Positions 17,262 through 25,422 of a stretch of 64,000 nt of DNA are shown here, in pieces; within the stretch, counting starts at the first letter, position 1, and each line of letters opens with the position of its first letter. The notes below the pieces were generated by a model, which did not search any database, was not told where the DNA came from, and worked only from the letters and a program-made list of their open reading frames with translations. The stretch spans positions 119,853 through 183,852 of the forward strand of contig NZ_BNDS01000011.1 in assembly GCF_014656545.1 (NCBI RefSeq), given 5' to 3'. Origin of the DNA: Neobacillus kokaensis. GTDB lineage: Bacteria; Bacillota; Bacilli; Bacillales; Cytobacillaceae. The position numbers and the translations under genes are program-made.

Positions 17262-17312
17262 CGGAAAAAAGCATCGAAATTGTGACAGTTTCTGTTCCTT
17301 ATCGAAAACATT

Positions 17313-17348
17313 AAAAAAGAGTGTCGATATCAATTGACACTCTTTTTT
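17313..17348 (+). terminator. Strong bidirectional terminator
   Basis: AAAAAAGAGTGTC and GACACTCTTTTTT form a 13-bp perfect stem with a ten-base loop, about 50 bp after the stop of the small membrane protein. Confidence 0.9.
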
Positions 17349-17406
17349 GTACTACATGTTTCTTGAATTTTTATGTTGGACAAAACTAGGGATTTAAAGG
17401 AGTTTA

Positions 17407-17820
17407 ATGACTAATTTTACTATAGAAGAAGAACATGCTATCCTACTTAGAATTAACCATTACCAAAAGAGGTGTTATATGAAATTCCTTGTACTTGGTG
17501 CAATTATATTTGGTTCCATAGTTTTTTCATTATTACCCATTTTATCTGCTTATTTTTTCCAACCGACATTAAAAGACAGCGTTAAATTTAATGTGTATTT
17601 CCTTCCCCTTTCTTTTTTAGGAAACATTGTACTATCCTGGGGTTTCATTCAAGGCAGCAAAACATTCGGAAATACGGTAATGCTTGGCGGGATTCAAACT
17701 GGGGTTTACGCAGTTCTTGTTACATTTTTATCTATTTTGGTTTTACAGCAGAAGATTTCGGTATATTCCATAATTGGTCTCTTCCTAATTGTTATAGGTA
17801 CTATCTTCTTAAATAAATAA
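17407..17820 (+). CDS. Small multidrug-resistance/DMT-like membrane protein, 137 aa
   Basis: The protein has four predicted transmembrane helices. The C-terminal segment VLQQKISVYSIIGLFLIVIGTIFLNK looks like the last helix of EmrE/DMT half-size transporters. The start at 17407 has AAAGGAG four bases upstream. An internal ATG at 17479 with AGAGGTG would give a 113-residue protein closer to the usual SMR length, so the first 24 residues may not be translated. The transported compound is unknown, and I would not assert drug efflux. Confidence 0.6.
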   Translation: MTNFTIEEEHAILLRINHYQKRCYMKFLVLGAIIFGSIVFSLLPILSAYFFQPTLKDSVKFNVYFLPLSFLGNIVLSWGFIQGSKTFGNTVMLGGIQTGVYAVLVTFLSILVLQQKISVYSIIGLFLIVIGTIFLNK

Positions 17821-17861
17821 AAGTTCCTTTTTTTAAAAAACTTAACCCTGTATAAACCAAA

Positions 17862-17893
17862 AAAATGACTCAGTTAAACTGAGCCATTTCCAT
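17862..17893 (-). terminator. Terminator of the qox operon
   Basis: On the minus strand GGCTCAG and CTGAGTC pair across TTTAA, followed by ATTTTTTT. It lies about 25 bp past the qoxD stop and can also serve the convergent gene. Confidence 0.85.
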
Positions 17894-17916
17894 TTTTTGT
17901 AACAAAATGAGTTTCA

Positions 17917-18198
17917 TTACATATCCCAAAGGAAAATGAGTAGTGTACCGAAAACGGTAATTAAGGCCATAGCAATCATAAAATATACTTTGCCGTAAAT
18001 AATCCATTTATCTTTCGTTTCACCAGCATGCATGAACACGACCAGCTGAAGCAGTGCTTGAACGAATGCCGTAATCAATAATACTGCCATGCCTTGTGCA
18101 AACGACAAGTGCAGGAAATAAACAGTAAGGGCTGCTGCCGTCAGAACTAATGAAAAGACAAAGCCCATTATTTGCTTACGCGGAAATAATTCGCTCAT
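17917..18198 (-). CDS. qoxD: Quinol oxidase aa3 subunit IV, 93 aa
   Basis: QoxD is the small membrane subunit of the aa3-type menaquinol oxidase. It has three helices and the family block VFMHAGETKDKWIIYGKVYFM. The length is normal. It starts one base after qoxC and ends the operon before a terminator. Confidence 0.93.
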   Translation of the reverse strand: MSELFPRKQIMGFVFSLVLTAAALTVYFLHLSFAQGMAVLLITAFVQALLQLVVFMHAGETKDKWIIYGKVYFMIAMALITVFGTLLIFLWDM

Positions 18199-18199
18199 C

Positions 18200-18796
18200 T
18201 TACATCATTCCTTTCAAATAGATGAAGCTGAAGATAAAGATCCAAACTACATCTAAGAAATGCCAATATAATGAAAAGATAAATGATTTATTTGCTGTTT
18301 CCGGAGTTAAGCCGCGTTTTTTGACCTGAAGAAGAATAGCTGTTCCCCAGAACAATCCAAAGGTAACGTGCAGCCCATGTGTCCCCAATGTTGTCATAAG
18401 CATGGCGGTAAATGCGCTTGTTTGCAATGTCGCCCCTTCATGGATATATGTTATAAACTCATCAATTTCAAAGCCTAGGAAAACTAGACCAAGTAGAAGT
18501 GTAATCACAAAGAATGTCATCATCGCTTTTTTGCGGCCAATCCGCATAGCATGAACTCCAAGGCCAATCGTAAAACTACTTGTTAATAAAACAAACGTTT
18601 CAATTAAGACAGGAGCAATTTCAAAAATTTCAGCACCGCTTGGACCACTGCCAGTTCTATGCTCTAACGTAAAATAAGAAGTAAAAAGTGTCGCAAACAG
18701 CATAATTTCAGCGGCAAGGAAAACCCAAAAGCCAAAAATATTCATTCCATTTTGTTTTGTACTATATTCCAATGGCAGCGTGTGATCGACTTTCAT
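18200..18796 (-). CDS. qoxC: Quinol oxidase aa3 subunit III, 198 aa
   Basis: Subunit III of the haem-copper quinol oxidase has five membrane helices. The N-terminal EYSTKQNGMNIFGFWVFLAAEI and the later FGLFWGTAILLQV and FSLYWHFLDVVWIFIFSFIY blocks are typical of QoxC/CyoC. Its ATG shares the A of the qoxB stop (TAATG), so translation is coupled. Confidence 0.95.
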   Translation of the reverse strand: MKVDHTLPLEYSTKQNGMNIFGFWVFLAAEIMLFATLFTSYFTLEHRTGSGPSGAEIFEIAPVLIETFVLLTSSFTIGLGVHAMRIGRKKAMMTFFVITLLLGLVFLGFEIDEFITYIHEGATLQTSAFTAMLMTTLGTHGLHVTFGLFWGTAILLQVKKRGLTPETANKSFIFSLYWHFLDVVWIFIFSFIYLKGMM

Positions 18797-20742
18797 TAGT
18801 TAACACCCCGCAATTTCGTTTCAGTTTCTTCTATTTCCTTAACAGAAATATATCGACCATGATCGTTTTCAAATGAACGGTGTGCCATACATGCAAAGAT
18901 TCCAATCAATGAAATGATAGCTGGAATCCACAGAGAGAAGATCATTGAGAATCCAAATACAAAGAAGATTGCGCTCATAATAAATGGAACTCCGCTGCTA
19001 TTTGGCATATGGATTTTTTCCACTTTACCAGGGAACAGCTCGTGACCTTTTTTCTTAGCATCCCAGAATGCTTCACTTGAAGCTACATGCGGCTCAATTG
19101 CAAAATTATATTCCGGTACAGGAGTATGTGTAGCCCATTCAAGTGAGCGTGCATCCCACGGATCCGCACCAATATTTCTTGGTGAATAACGTACACTGTA
19201 ATAAACGTTATAGACGATTAAAGCAAAGCTGATAGCCATTACACCTGCGCCAACAAACGAAAGCATGTTTAATGGTCCATAGCCGGTAGCTTCAGAGTAA
19301 GTGTACATACGACGTGCCTGACCATCTAAACCAGTAATATACATTGGGAAAAACGCTAAGCAGAATCCGATGGAGAGAAGCCAGAATGCCCATTTCCCAA
19401 TTCTTTCATTTAACATAAAACCAAACATTTTTGGCCAATAATACGTAAGACCAGCAAGCATGGCAAATACTACACCAGGGATAATCGTATTATGGAAGTG
19501 TGCCACTAAGAACATTGTGTTATGGTACTGGTAGTCAGCAGCTGACATCGCAAGCATAACACCTGTCACCCCGCCGATAACGAAAAGCGGGATAAACCCT
19601 AGTGAATAAAGCATTGGAACGGTAAATCGAATCTTCCCTTTCCACAATGTAAATAACCAGTTAAAAATCTTAACCCCCGTTGGTACAGCAATCATCATGG
19701 TTGTTATGGAGAAAAAGCTGTTTGCAAGTGCTCCTTGACCCATTGTAAAGAAATGGTGTGCCCAAACCATACAGGAAAGAGCTGAAATAATAACCATAGA
19801 AGCAACCATTGATTTATAGCCGTAAAGATTTCGACCAGAGAATGTTGAAATAATTTCACTGTATAATCCAAACGCAGGTAAGATTAAAATATATACTTCA
19901 GGGTGTCCCCATACCCAGAACAGGTTGGCCCAAAGCATATCCATCCCGCCATTGGTTGTGGCGAAGAAGTGGGTTCCAAATAATCTGTCCATGGTTCCCA
20001 TTGCAAGTGCTACTGTAATGACTGGGAAAACCGTAACAATGATAAGGTTCGTAACTAAAACGGACCATGTAAACATTGGCATTTTCATTAATGTCATGCC
20101 AGGTGCTCTCATTTTAAAAATGGTTGTAATCATGTTAATACCGGTCATAAGCGATCCAATACCGGATATTTGAATGGCCATCATATAATAGTTCGTCCCT
20201 ACATGCGGGCTTAAATCATTTCCTGCAAGCGGGAAATACGAAGTCCATCCTGCGTCAGGTGATCCACCGATAACAAAGGAAATATTAAACAGCATCGCAC
20301 CGAAGAAAAATAACCAGAAGCTTAATGCGTTTAATCTTGGGAATGCCACATCACGAGCGCCAATTTGTAATGGAACAACATAGTTCATAAAAGCAAAGAT
20401 GAATGGCATTGCCATGAACATGACCATGATAACCCCGTGTGTTGAGAAAACTTCATTATAATGCTGTGGATCAAGCAATTTATTATCAGGTACCGCTAGC
20501 TGGGCGCGCAGCATAATTGCGTCAACGCCGCCTCGAAATAACATAATTAAAGCAGAGATTAAATACATAATACCAATCCGTTTATGGTCAACCGTTGTTA
20601 ACCATTCACGCCATAAGTAGCCCCATTTTTTAAAATAGGTTAAGCCTGCAATAATGGCGACTACTGTCAGACCGATGGCAACCATTGAGGCATATATAGC
20701 AATACTTGGATTTGGTATGGCAAACCGATCAAAGAAATCCAT
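18796..20742 (-). CDS. qoxB: Quinol oxidase aa3 subunit I, 648 aa
   Basis: QoxB holds haem a and the haem a3-CuB centre, where oxygen is reduced and protons are pumped. The CuB/cross-link motif is in [15 protein letters not shown], the CuB His pair in WAHHFFTMG, and the haem ligands in [11 protein letters not shown]. The length and N-terminal helix are normal for a quinol oxidase of the Bacillus type. It lies 62 bp after qoxA. Nothing appears broken. Confidence 0.96.
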   Translation of the reverse strand: MDFFDRFAIPNPSIAIYASMVAIGLTVVAIIAGLTYFKKWGYLWREWLTTVDHKRIGIMYLISALIMLFRGGVDAIMLRAQLAVPDNKLLDPQHYNEVFSTHGVIMVMFMAMPFIFAFMNYVVPLQIGARDVAFPRLNALSFWLFFFGAMLFNISFVIGGSPDAGWTSYFPLAGNDLSPHVGTNYYMMAIQISGIGSLMTGINMITTIFKMRAPGMTLMKMPMFTWSVLVTNLIIVTVFPVITVALAMGTMDRLFGTHFFATTNGGMDMLWANLFWVWGHPEVYILILPAFGLYSEIISTFSGRNLYGYKSMVASMVIISALSCMVWAHHFFTMGQGALANSFFSITTMMIAVPTGVKIFNWLFTLWKGKIRFTVPMLYSLGFIPLFVIGGVTGVMLAMSAADYQYHNTMFLVAHFHNTIIPGVVFAMLAGLTYYWPKMFGFMLNERIGKWAFWLLSIGFCLAFFPMYITGLDGQARRMYTYSEATGYGPLNMLSFVGAGVMAISFALIVYNVYYSVRYSPRNIGADPWDARSLEWATHTPVPEYNFAIEPHVASSEAFWDAKKKGHELFPGKVEKIHMPNSSGVPFIMSAIFFVFGFSMIFSLWIPAIISLIGIFACMAHRSFENDHGRYISVKEIEETETKLRGVN

Positions 20743-20804
20743 TCTTGATTAACTCCTTTCAAGAAATCAATTTTTTTCTATTCATCTCTTAAACCGTTCA
20801 ATAA

Positions 20805-21722
20805 CTAATTATGATCTTGGTGATCTGACATATCCATGTTCATTTCCATATGTGAATCGTCAGAATGGCCTTCCTTCTCTCCAGGTGCTCCCATTTGATG
20901 ATGTTCCGGAGGAGGATTAAAGCCTAAATGTGTGCCAGTAAATGTCATTTGTCCAAGATGCCCTGGTTTTAAAAGTTTATTAAATTCTTCCTTCGTAAGA
21001 GGTTTTGCCGTTTTCTTAACATCTTTTACCCATTTATCAAAATCTTTTTGTGACATTGCCGTAACATTAAACATATTCTCAGCAAATCCTTTACCGCTGA
21101 AGTTTGCGTTTCGGCCCATCATTTCACCAGGCTCATCAGCTGCTAAGTGTAATGTCGTGGTCATATCAGACATTGCATATTTTTGTCCGCCAAGCTGCGG
21201 TATCCAGAAGCTTGTAATCGGTCCATATGAATAAAGCTTAAATTCAATCGGACGGTCTGTTGGAATATACAAATAGTTAACTGTTTCAATATTTTCTTCT
21301 GGGTAGCTAAAATGCCATTTCCAGTCAGATGATGAAGCATAAATTATTAAAGGTTCTTTATCTGCATATGCTTGCGGCTTAGCTTCTACAATGTAGTTAC
21401 TTTGTACTGATACAATTGAAAAGTACGTAACAATGACGATTGGAATACCGACACAAATTAACTCAACCCATTTATTACCCTCGATGTGAGGCGGTTCATA
21501 GTCAGGACTTGCCTTTGAAGCACGATACTTAATTAACACATAAATCAAAATAGCGAAAACCACAATCACAATAAATGACATGATTCCGATTGATAAAATA
21601 ATATCATGGGCTTGCCTCTCGGCTTGCGGCCCTTTAGGATCCAGAACCATGAGCGGTTCACACCCTGTAAGCACTGTGGCAATAGTGAAAACAAGCATTA
21701 ATAAAGCCGATTTTACTTTCAT
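20805..21722 (-). CDS. qoxA: Quinol oxidase aa3 subunit II (lipoprotein), 305 aa
   Basis: QoxA is the quinol-side subunit. It has a lipoprotein signal with lipobox LTGC (about residue 21), two transmembrane helices (about 45-65 and 85-110) and an outer cupredoxin domain (SSDWKWHFSYPE; FWIPQLGGQKYAMSDM) without CuA ligands, as expected for a quinol rather than cytochrome c oxidase. The C-terminal tail (about the last 35 residues) is rich in His, Met and Asp and could bind copper or other metals. Start ATG 21722 has AAAGGGGTACTAGC upstream. An FNR-type box lies about 60 bp before it. Confidence 0.95.
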   Translation of the reverse strand: MKVKSALLMLVFTIATVLTGCEPLMVLDPKGPQAERQAHDIILSIGIMSFIVIVVFAILIYVLIKYRASKASPDYEPPHIEGNKWVELICVGIPIVIVTYFSIVSVQSNYIVEAKPQAYADKEPLIIYASSSDWKWHFSYPEENIETVNYLYIPTDRPIEFKLYSYGPITSFWIPQLGGQKYAMSDMTTTLHLAADEPGEMMGRNANFSGKGFAENMFNVTAMSQKDFDKWVKDVKKTAKPLTKEEFNKLLKPGHLGQMTFTGTHLGFNPPPEHHQMGAPGEKEGHSDDSHMEMNMDMSDHQDHN

Positions 21723-21779
21723 GCTAGTACCCCTTTCTTTTATTTAAACAGTTCCATGTTTGAAAAATATTTTTTGAGT

Positions 21780-21797
21780 ATGTGATTTGTATCACAT
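21780..21797 (-). promoter_or_regulatory. FNR/CRP-type binding site upstream of qoxA
   Basis: TGTGA-TTTGTA-TCACA is a perfect match to the Fnr consensus TGTGA-N6-TCACA, extended by one further A-T pair on each side. It lies 58-75 bp before the qoxA start. A GATAAT -10 candidate lies slightly upstream, which would place the box just downstream of the transcription start, a repressor position. Confidence 0.7.
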
Positions 21798-22076
21798 CTT
21801 TATTTATTATCTTAATACCGTTCACATTTAAAGGACACCCATTCAGGAGATATGTCACTAAATGTTCAAAAAGAATTCGACATTTGAAAAAAGGGCGGCT
21901 ATTCACTAGCTTTTTTTTAAAAAAAGGATTATCATAGAGAATTTATTTCTAATTACCACCGAAAAATATTATTTTAGAAAAACAATTCAAAAAAGCAAAA
22001 CAGTTCTAACTCCGCTAACAGAAAGATCAAAAAGCAAAATAATAGCCTAATTTATTCGCTTAATTTCTTGAAAAAA

Positions 22077-22264
22077 TGGCTGTGTTAAACTAGGCTGTTG
22101 ATTTACGCTACAGGCGCTTCGCTTTCCGCGGGCGTTCCGGCGAGCCTCCTCGGCGCGTAGGCGCCTGTGGGGTCTCCCCCTGCCCCGTACTCCCGCAGGA
22201 GTCTTCGCGCCTTTCGCTCCAATCAACAGAGTTAAAAAATCAACAATGACCTTTAACACAGCCA
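22077..22264. mobile_element. MITE-like repetitive element, 188 bp
   Basis: The ends are perfect 13-bp inverted repeats, TGGCTGTGTTAAA (22077-22089) and TTTAACACAGCCA (22252-22264). Inside are a second inverted pair, CTGTTGATT (22095-22103) and AATCAACAG (22221-22229), and a very GC-rich palindromic centre (GCGCTTCGCTTTCCGCGGGC...). The base composition is far from that of the AT-rich flanks. I recall very similar GC-rich motifs scattered in Bacillaceae intergenic regions, but cannot check copy number here. No transposase is encoded. A target duplication is not clear. Confidence 0.75.
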
Positions 22265-22383
22265 AAATAAATCCAATATGTACTACCTATTTAATGAAAC
22301 TAGATATCTTTTAAAGTTTCCCCTTACTTTTTGGGACTTTTTATATTATTCTAAAAATAGAGCATATCTAGGAGAGTGATTGA

Positions 22384-22692
22384 ATGAATACGATTTTTAT
22401 AGCCGGCCATGCGAAGCTGCCAACAGGTATGGCTGCGAGAAGTGTTTATGAAACTTTAACGATCACTGCAGAAATTGATAAATATTTTGGTGTCATTGTA
22501 GATGCATCGTGTACACTTGCTACTGAACATGGAAGGGATTATATCACCAGGCTGTTAAAAGGGCATAGCTTACGAAACGGCATTGAAGCACCTCTTGACG
22601 AGCTGAAAAAGGGCTATTTAGGAAAGGCTAATCATGCCTTGATAGCTGCATTAAAAGATTTATATAAGCAATATGAGGCAATTAACCAATAA
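22384..22692 (+). CDS. DUF3870-like protein, 102 aa
   Basis: This short soluble protein reads IFIAGHAKLPTGMAARSVYE at the N-terminus and contains FGVIVDASCTLATEHGRDYI and YLGKANHALIAALKDLYKQYE. I associate this pattern with the DUF3870 family, whose function is unknown. The start ATG 22384 has CTAGGAGAGTGATTGA upstream. It is convergent with the class III aminotransferase and divergent from qox. A conserved Cys (in DASCT) and two His residues might be functional. Confidence 0.65.
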   Translation: MNTIFIAGHAKLPTGMAARSVYETLTITAEIDKYFGVIVDASCTLATEHGRDYITRLLKGHSLRNGIEAPLDELKKGYLGKANHALIAALKDLYKQYEAINQ

Positions 22693-22737
22693 AAAAAGGA
22701 AGGTCCCTGGGATATTTATACCAGCGGGATCCTTCCA
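22691..22737 (-). terminator. Terminator of the aminotransferase operon
   Basis: On the minus strand GGAAGGATCCCGCTGG pairs imperfectly with CCAGGGACCTTCC and is followed by TTTTTTT, just after the stop at 22750. It may also end the convergent DUF3870 gene. Confidence 0.8.
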
Positions 22738-22749
22738 TTATAATAAATC

Positions 22750-24081
22750 TTATAAACTATTTTGAACGGCTAGCAATGAATCTCGCAGAATTGAGATAAG
22801 TTCATCTATTTCCTGTTTATTAATGACAAGCGGTGGTGAAAATACAACCGTATCCATCCCCTCGAAACCTACCGTTCTAACGATTAGACCCCGTTTAGCA
22901 CACTCCGCGCTTACTTTTGGGGAAATAAGTGTTGGAAATCTGTTATTCGTAACGGGATCTATGATCTCCACAGCACCAATTAATCCCAATGCCCTGACTT
23001 CACCAACGATGTCGACCTCTGCTTGAATTTTTTTAAAACCGTTTAACAGTTTCTCGCCCATTAAACGAGAATTTTCCACTAGATTTTCTTTTTCAATGAT
23101 TTCGAGATTTTTCAAAGCAACCGCACAAGCTGTAGCGTGCCCGCTGTACGTATACCCATGAAGTAATACACCATCAGATAATGCTATCAGTTCTTTATGG
23201 ATCCGTTCAGTTAGAACCACAGCACCAAGCTGGATATAGCCGCTAGTGATTCCTTTGGCTAGAAGGAGAACGTCTGGGACGACATTGTAATGCTCGCACG
23301 CAAATAATTTTCCAGTCCGCCCAAAGCCGGTAATGACCTCATCAGCAATGAATAAAATATTATTTTCATCGCAAATTTTTCTTACCTCTTGGAAATAACC
23401 ATCAGGAGCAATGTTGACACCGCCAGCCCCTTGGACAGGTTCAGAAATAAAGGCGGCGATGGTATCCGCTCCTTCCTTGGCAATACAGTCTCTTAAAGCA
23501 TCAGTCGAAAAAGTATCAACATGCAGAAAATCCGGTGCTAACGAGGAGGTCATTTGGTGGAAAGGCGAAATTCCAGTCGCACTTGTTGCACCAATATTGA
23601 CCCCATGGTACCCTTTTTTCCGTGAAATAATCTTTGTCTTTTGGGGAGAACCTTTCAATTTCCAATAATGCCTCACTAGTTTATAAGCAGTGTCATTTGA
23701 TTCGGAACCACCAGAAGTAAAGAATACTGCATTTAAGTCGCAGGGAGTGATTTCCGCGAGCTTTGCAGCCAGACGAATCGCCGGTTCGTTACTAAATGAA
23801 GAAAAGGAGTTGGTGAATGCCAGTTTTTCCATCTGATCGCGGGCTGCCTCTGCCAATTCCTTTCTGCCGTAACCGACATTGACATTCCATAATGAGGACA
23901 TCCCTTCGAGAACTTTTTTTCCGCTGATGTCTGTGAGATAAACTCCTTTTCCTTCTGTAAAAATAAATGGTGGTCCCGATTCCTGCTGCTGCTTCAAAGA
24001 GGAGGTAGGATGGATAAAATGCTTCTTATCCAACTCTACTAAGGTGTCTTTCAGAGTACTTTGCACTTGGTTTTCACTCAT
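22750..24081 (-). CDS. Class III PLP aminotransferase, omega-amino acid type, 443 aa
   Basis: This is a complete class III transaminase. The PLP Asp is in NILFIADEVITGFGRTGK, the Schiff-base Lys in LLAKGITSGYIQLGA, and the N-terminal block GMSSLWNVNVGYGRKELAEAA marks the omega-amino acid:pyruvate/beta-alanine group. It resembles Tpa at 4790 but is clearly diverged. It follows the acyl-CoA dehydrogenase by 105 bp, and a hairpin lies in that gap. In context (CoA-transferase, acyl-CoA dehydrogenase) it may start the breakdown of an omega-amino acid. The substrate is unknown. Confidence 0.85.
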   Translation of the reverse strand: MSENQVQSTLKDTLVELDKKHFIHPTSSLKQQQESGPPFIFTEGKGVYLTDISGKKVLEGMSSLWNVNVGYGRKELAEAARDQMEKLAFTNSFSSFSNEPAIRLAAKLAEITPCDLNAVFFTSGGSESNDTAYKLVRHYWKLKGSPQKTKIISRKKGYHGVNIGATSATGISPFHQMTSSLAPDFLHVDTFSTDALRDCIAKEGADTIAAFISEPVQGAGGVNIAPDGYFQEVRKICDENNILFIADEVITGFGRTGKLFACEHYNVVPDVLLLAKGITSGYIQLGAVVLTERIHKELIALSDGVLLHGYTYSGHATACAVALKNLEIIEKENLVENSRLMGEKLLNGFKKIQAEVDIVGEVRALGLIGAVEIIDPVTNNRFPTLISPKVSAECAKRGLIVRTVGFEGMDTVVFSPPLVINKQEIDELISILRDSLLAVQNSL

Positions 24082-24111
24082 ACTGACGCTCCTTCACTGA
24101 ATATTTCAATT

Positions 24112-24145
24112 GGTGTCAGGCACACTAAAAGCGGTGCCTGACACC
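24112..24145. repeat. Perfect 12-bp inverted repeat hairpin (GGTGTCAGGCAC family)
   Basis: GGTGTCAGGCAC (24112-24123) and GTGCCTGACACC (24134-24145) flank a ten-base loop. No T-run follows on the minus strand, so it is not a standard terminator. I recall this TGTCAGGCAC hairpin as a dispersed repeat in Bacillus intergenic regions, but cannot confirm copy number from one window. Confidence 0.75.
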
Positions 24146-24186
24146 TTTACCGTCCCTTTCTATTCTATGACTAGTTTCATATTCCT

Positions 24187-25398
24187 TTAACTATTTTTTA
24201 TCGCTTCTTTTTCAAATGGCCATCCTGGCAGCATATTATTTAATGGTTTATCTTCACGATAGCCAAGGACATATTCTGCCTGCATAACAGTGTGGATTTC
24301 TCTCGTTCCTTCATAAATAACCGGGGCTTTGGAGTTTCTTAGGAAGCGCTCAACAGGGTATTCACTGGAATAACCATATGCACCATGAATCTGTACAGCG
24401 TCGTCTGCTGCTTTGTTGGCAAAATCACATGCCTGCCATTTGGCAAGAGATGTTTCCCTGGTATTGCGTACTCCTTTATTTTTCAGCTCGCCGACACGAT
24501 ACACCAAGAGACGGCTCATTTGCAGCCCAGCCTCCATATTGGCTAGCATTTGCTGCACAAGCTGGTGGCGGCCGATCTCTTTACCAAAGGTTTTTCGCTC
24601 ATGACAATACTTCACGCTTTCTTCCAAGCTGGCCATAATCAAGCCAACTGCACCGGCAGCCACAGTAAAGCGGCCGTTATCAAGGGCAGACATGGCAATT
24701 TTGAAGCCTTCACCTTCTTGGCCTAATAAATTTTCCTTTGGAATCCTAACTTGATCAAAGAATAATTCACCCGTATTTCCAGAACGGATGCCAAGCTTCC
24801 CTTTAATCGCTTTCGATGAAAAGCCAGGCATTGTACGCTCAACGATAAAGGCTGAAATCCCATGATGCTTTTTCGATTTATCCGTATACGCGAAAACGAT
24901 GAAATGGTCGGCAACATCACAGAGGGAAATCCATGTCTTCGATCCATTTAAAATATAGTCATCTCCGTCGCGAACGGCCGTTGTCTGTAAGGATGCCACA
25001 TCTGAACCAGCCCCTGGTTCTGTTAAGCCAAAGGCGGCAATTTTTTCACCCTTTGCCTGTGGTACAAGATATTTTTGCTTCTGTTCCTCTGTTCCCCACT
25101 GCAATAATGTCAGGCTGTTTAAGCCTATATGCACCGATACTGCTGTCCGGAATGCTGTATCTCCTCGCTCCAGCTCCTCGCACACAATCGCAAGTGAGTT
25201 GTAATCCATACCGCTGCCGCCGTACTCCTCCGGGATACATACTCCCATTAAATCGAGTTCTTTTAACCGCTTCCAAATAACCGGGTCAAATGCACCCTGT
25301 TCATCCCACTCACGCATATTTGGAATAATTTCCTTATCCACGAAACTTCTCACCATTTTTCGTAACATCACTTGTTCTTCTGAAAAATCAAAATTCAT
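24187..25398 (-). CDS. Acyl-CoA dehydrogenase, glutaryl-CoA dehydrogenase-like, 403 aa
   Basis: This is an FAD-dependent acyl-CoA dehydrogenase. FAD-binding and substrate blocks are AAFGLTEPGAGSDVASLQT (about 125-145) and TWISLCDVADHFIVFA, with QIHGAYGYSSEYPVERFLR and the catalytic Glu in APVIYEGTREIHTVMQ near residue 370. The length is normal. The start has AGGAGGCGTTTTAAAA upstream. It is 24 bp after the CoA-transferase, forming an operon that would activate an acid to its CoA ester and oxidise it. Pairing with a CaiB-type transferase is common for glutaryl-CoA and related dicarboxylates, but the true substrate is not proven. Confidence 0.88.
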   Translation of the reverse strand: MNFDFSEEQVMLRKMVRSFVDKEIIPNMREWDEQGAFDPVIWKRLKELDLMGVCIPEEYGGSGMDYNSLAIVCEELERGDTAFRTAVSVHIGLNSLTLLQWGTEEQKQKYLVPQAKGEKIAAFGLTEPGAGSDVASLQTTAVRDGDDYILNGSKTWISLCDVADHFIVFAYTDKSKKHHGISAFIVERTMPGFSSKAIKGKLGIRSGNTGELFFDQVRIPKENLLGQEGEGFKIAMSALDNGRFTVAAGAVGLIMASLEESVKYCHERKTFGKEIGRHQLVQQMLANMEAGLQMSRLLVYRVGELKNKGVRNTRETSLAKWQACDFANKAADDAVQIHGAYGYSSEYPVERFLRNSKAPVIYEGTREIHTVMQAEYVLGYREDKPLNNMLPGWPFEKEAIKNS

Positions 25399-25422
25399 TT
25401 TTAAAACGCCTCCTAGTAAAAT

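Larger units (their letters stand above)
21723..22383. other. Intergenic region upstream of qoxA and of the DUF3870 gene
   Basis: This 661-bp divergent gap contains the FNR-type box (21780-21797) near qoxA and a MITE-like element (22077-22264). Between them is AT-rich sequence with no convincing gene. A frame of 72 codons inside the element is GC-rich only because of its palindromes, and I do not accept it as coding. Confidence 0.7.

Noticed and set aside
16859..17311. 150-codon minus-strand frame opposite the small membrane protein
   Set aside because: It runs antisense through the plus-strand gene, its promoter and part of its terminator, and has no ribosome site.
21723..21906. 60-codon minus-strand frame directly upstream of qoxA
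   Set aside because: It covers the promoter and FNR-type box, ends at qoxA, and has no recognisable protein features.
22047..22265. 72-codon open frame on the minus strand, rich in Arg and Gly
   Set aside because: It lies entirely within the MITE-like palindromic element. Its composition follows from the GC-rich repeat, and there is no ribosome site.
23411..25280. Several open frames of 65-115 codons antisense to the aminotransferase and acyl-CoA dehydrogenase
   Set aside because: They mirror the strongly conserved minus-strand enzymes and lack ribosome sites and natural amino acid composition.
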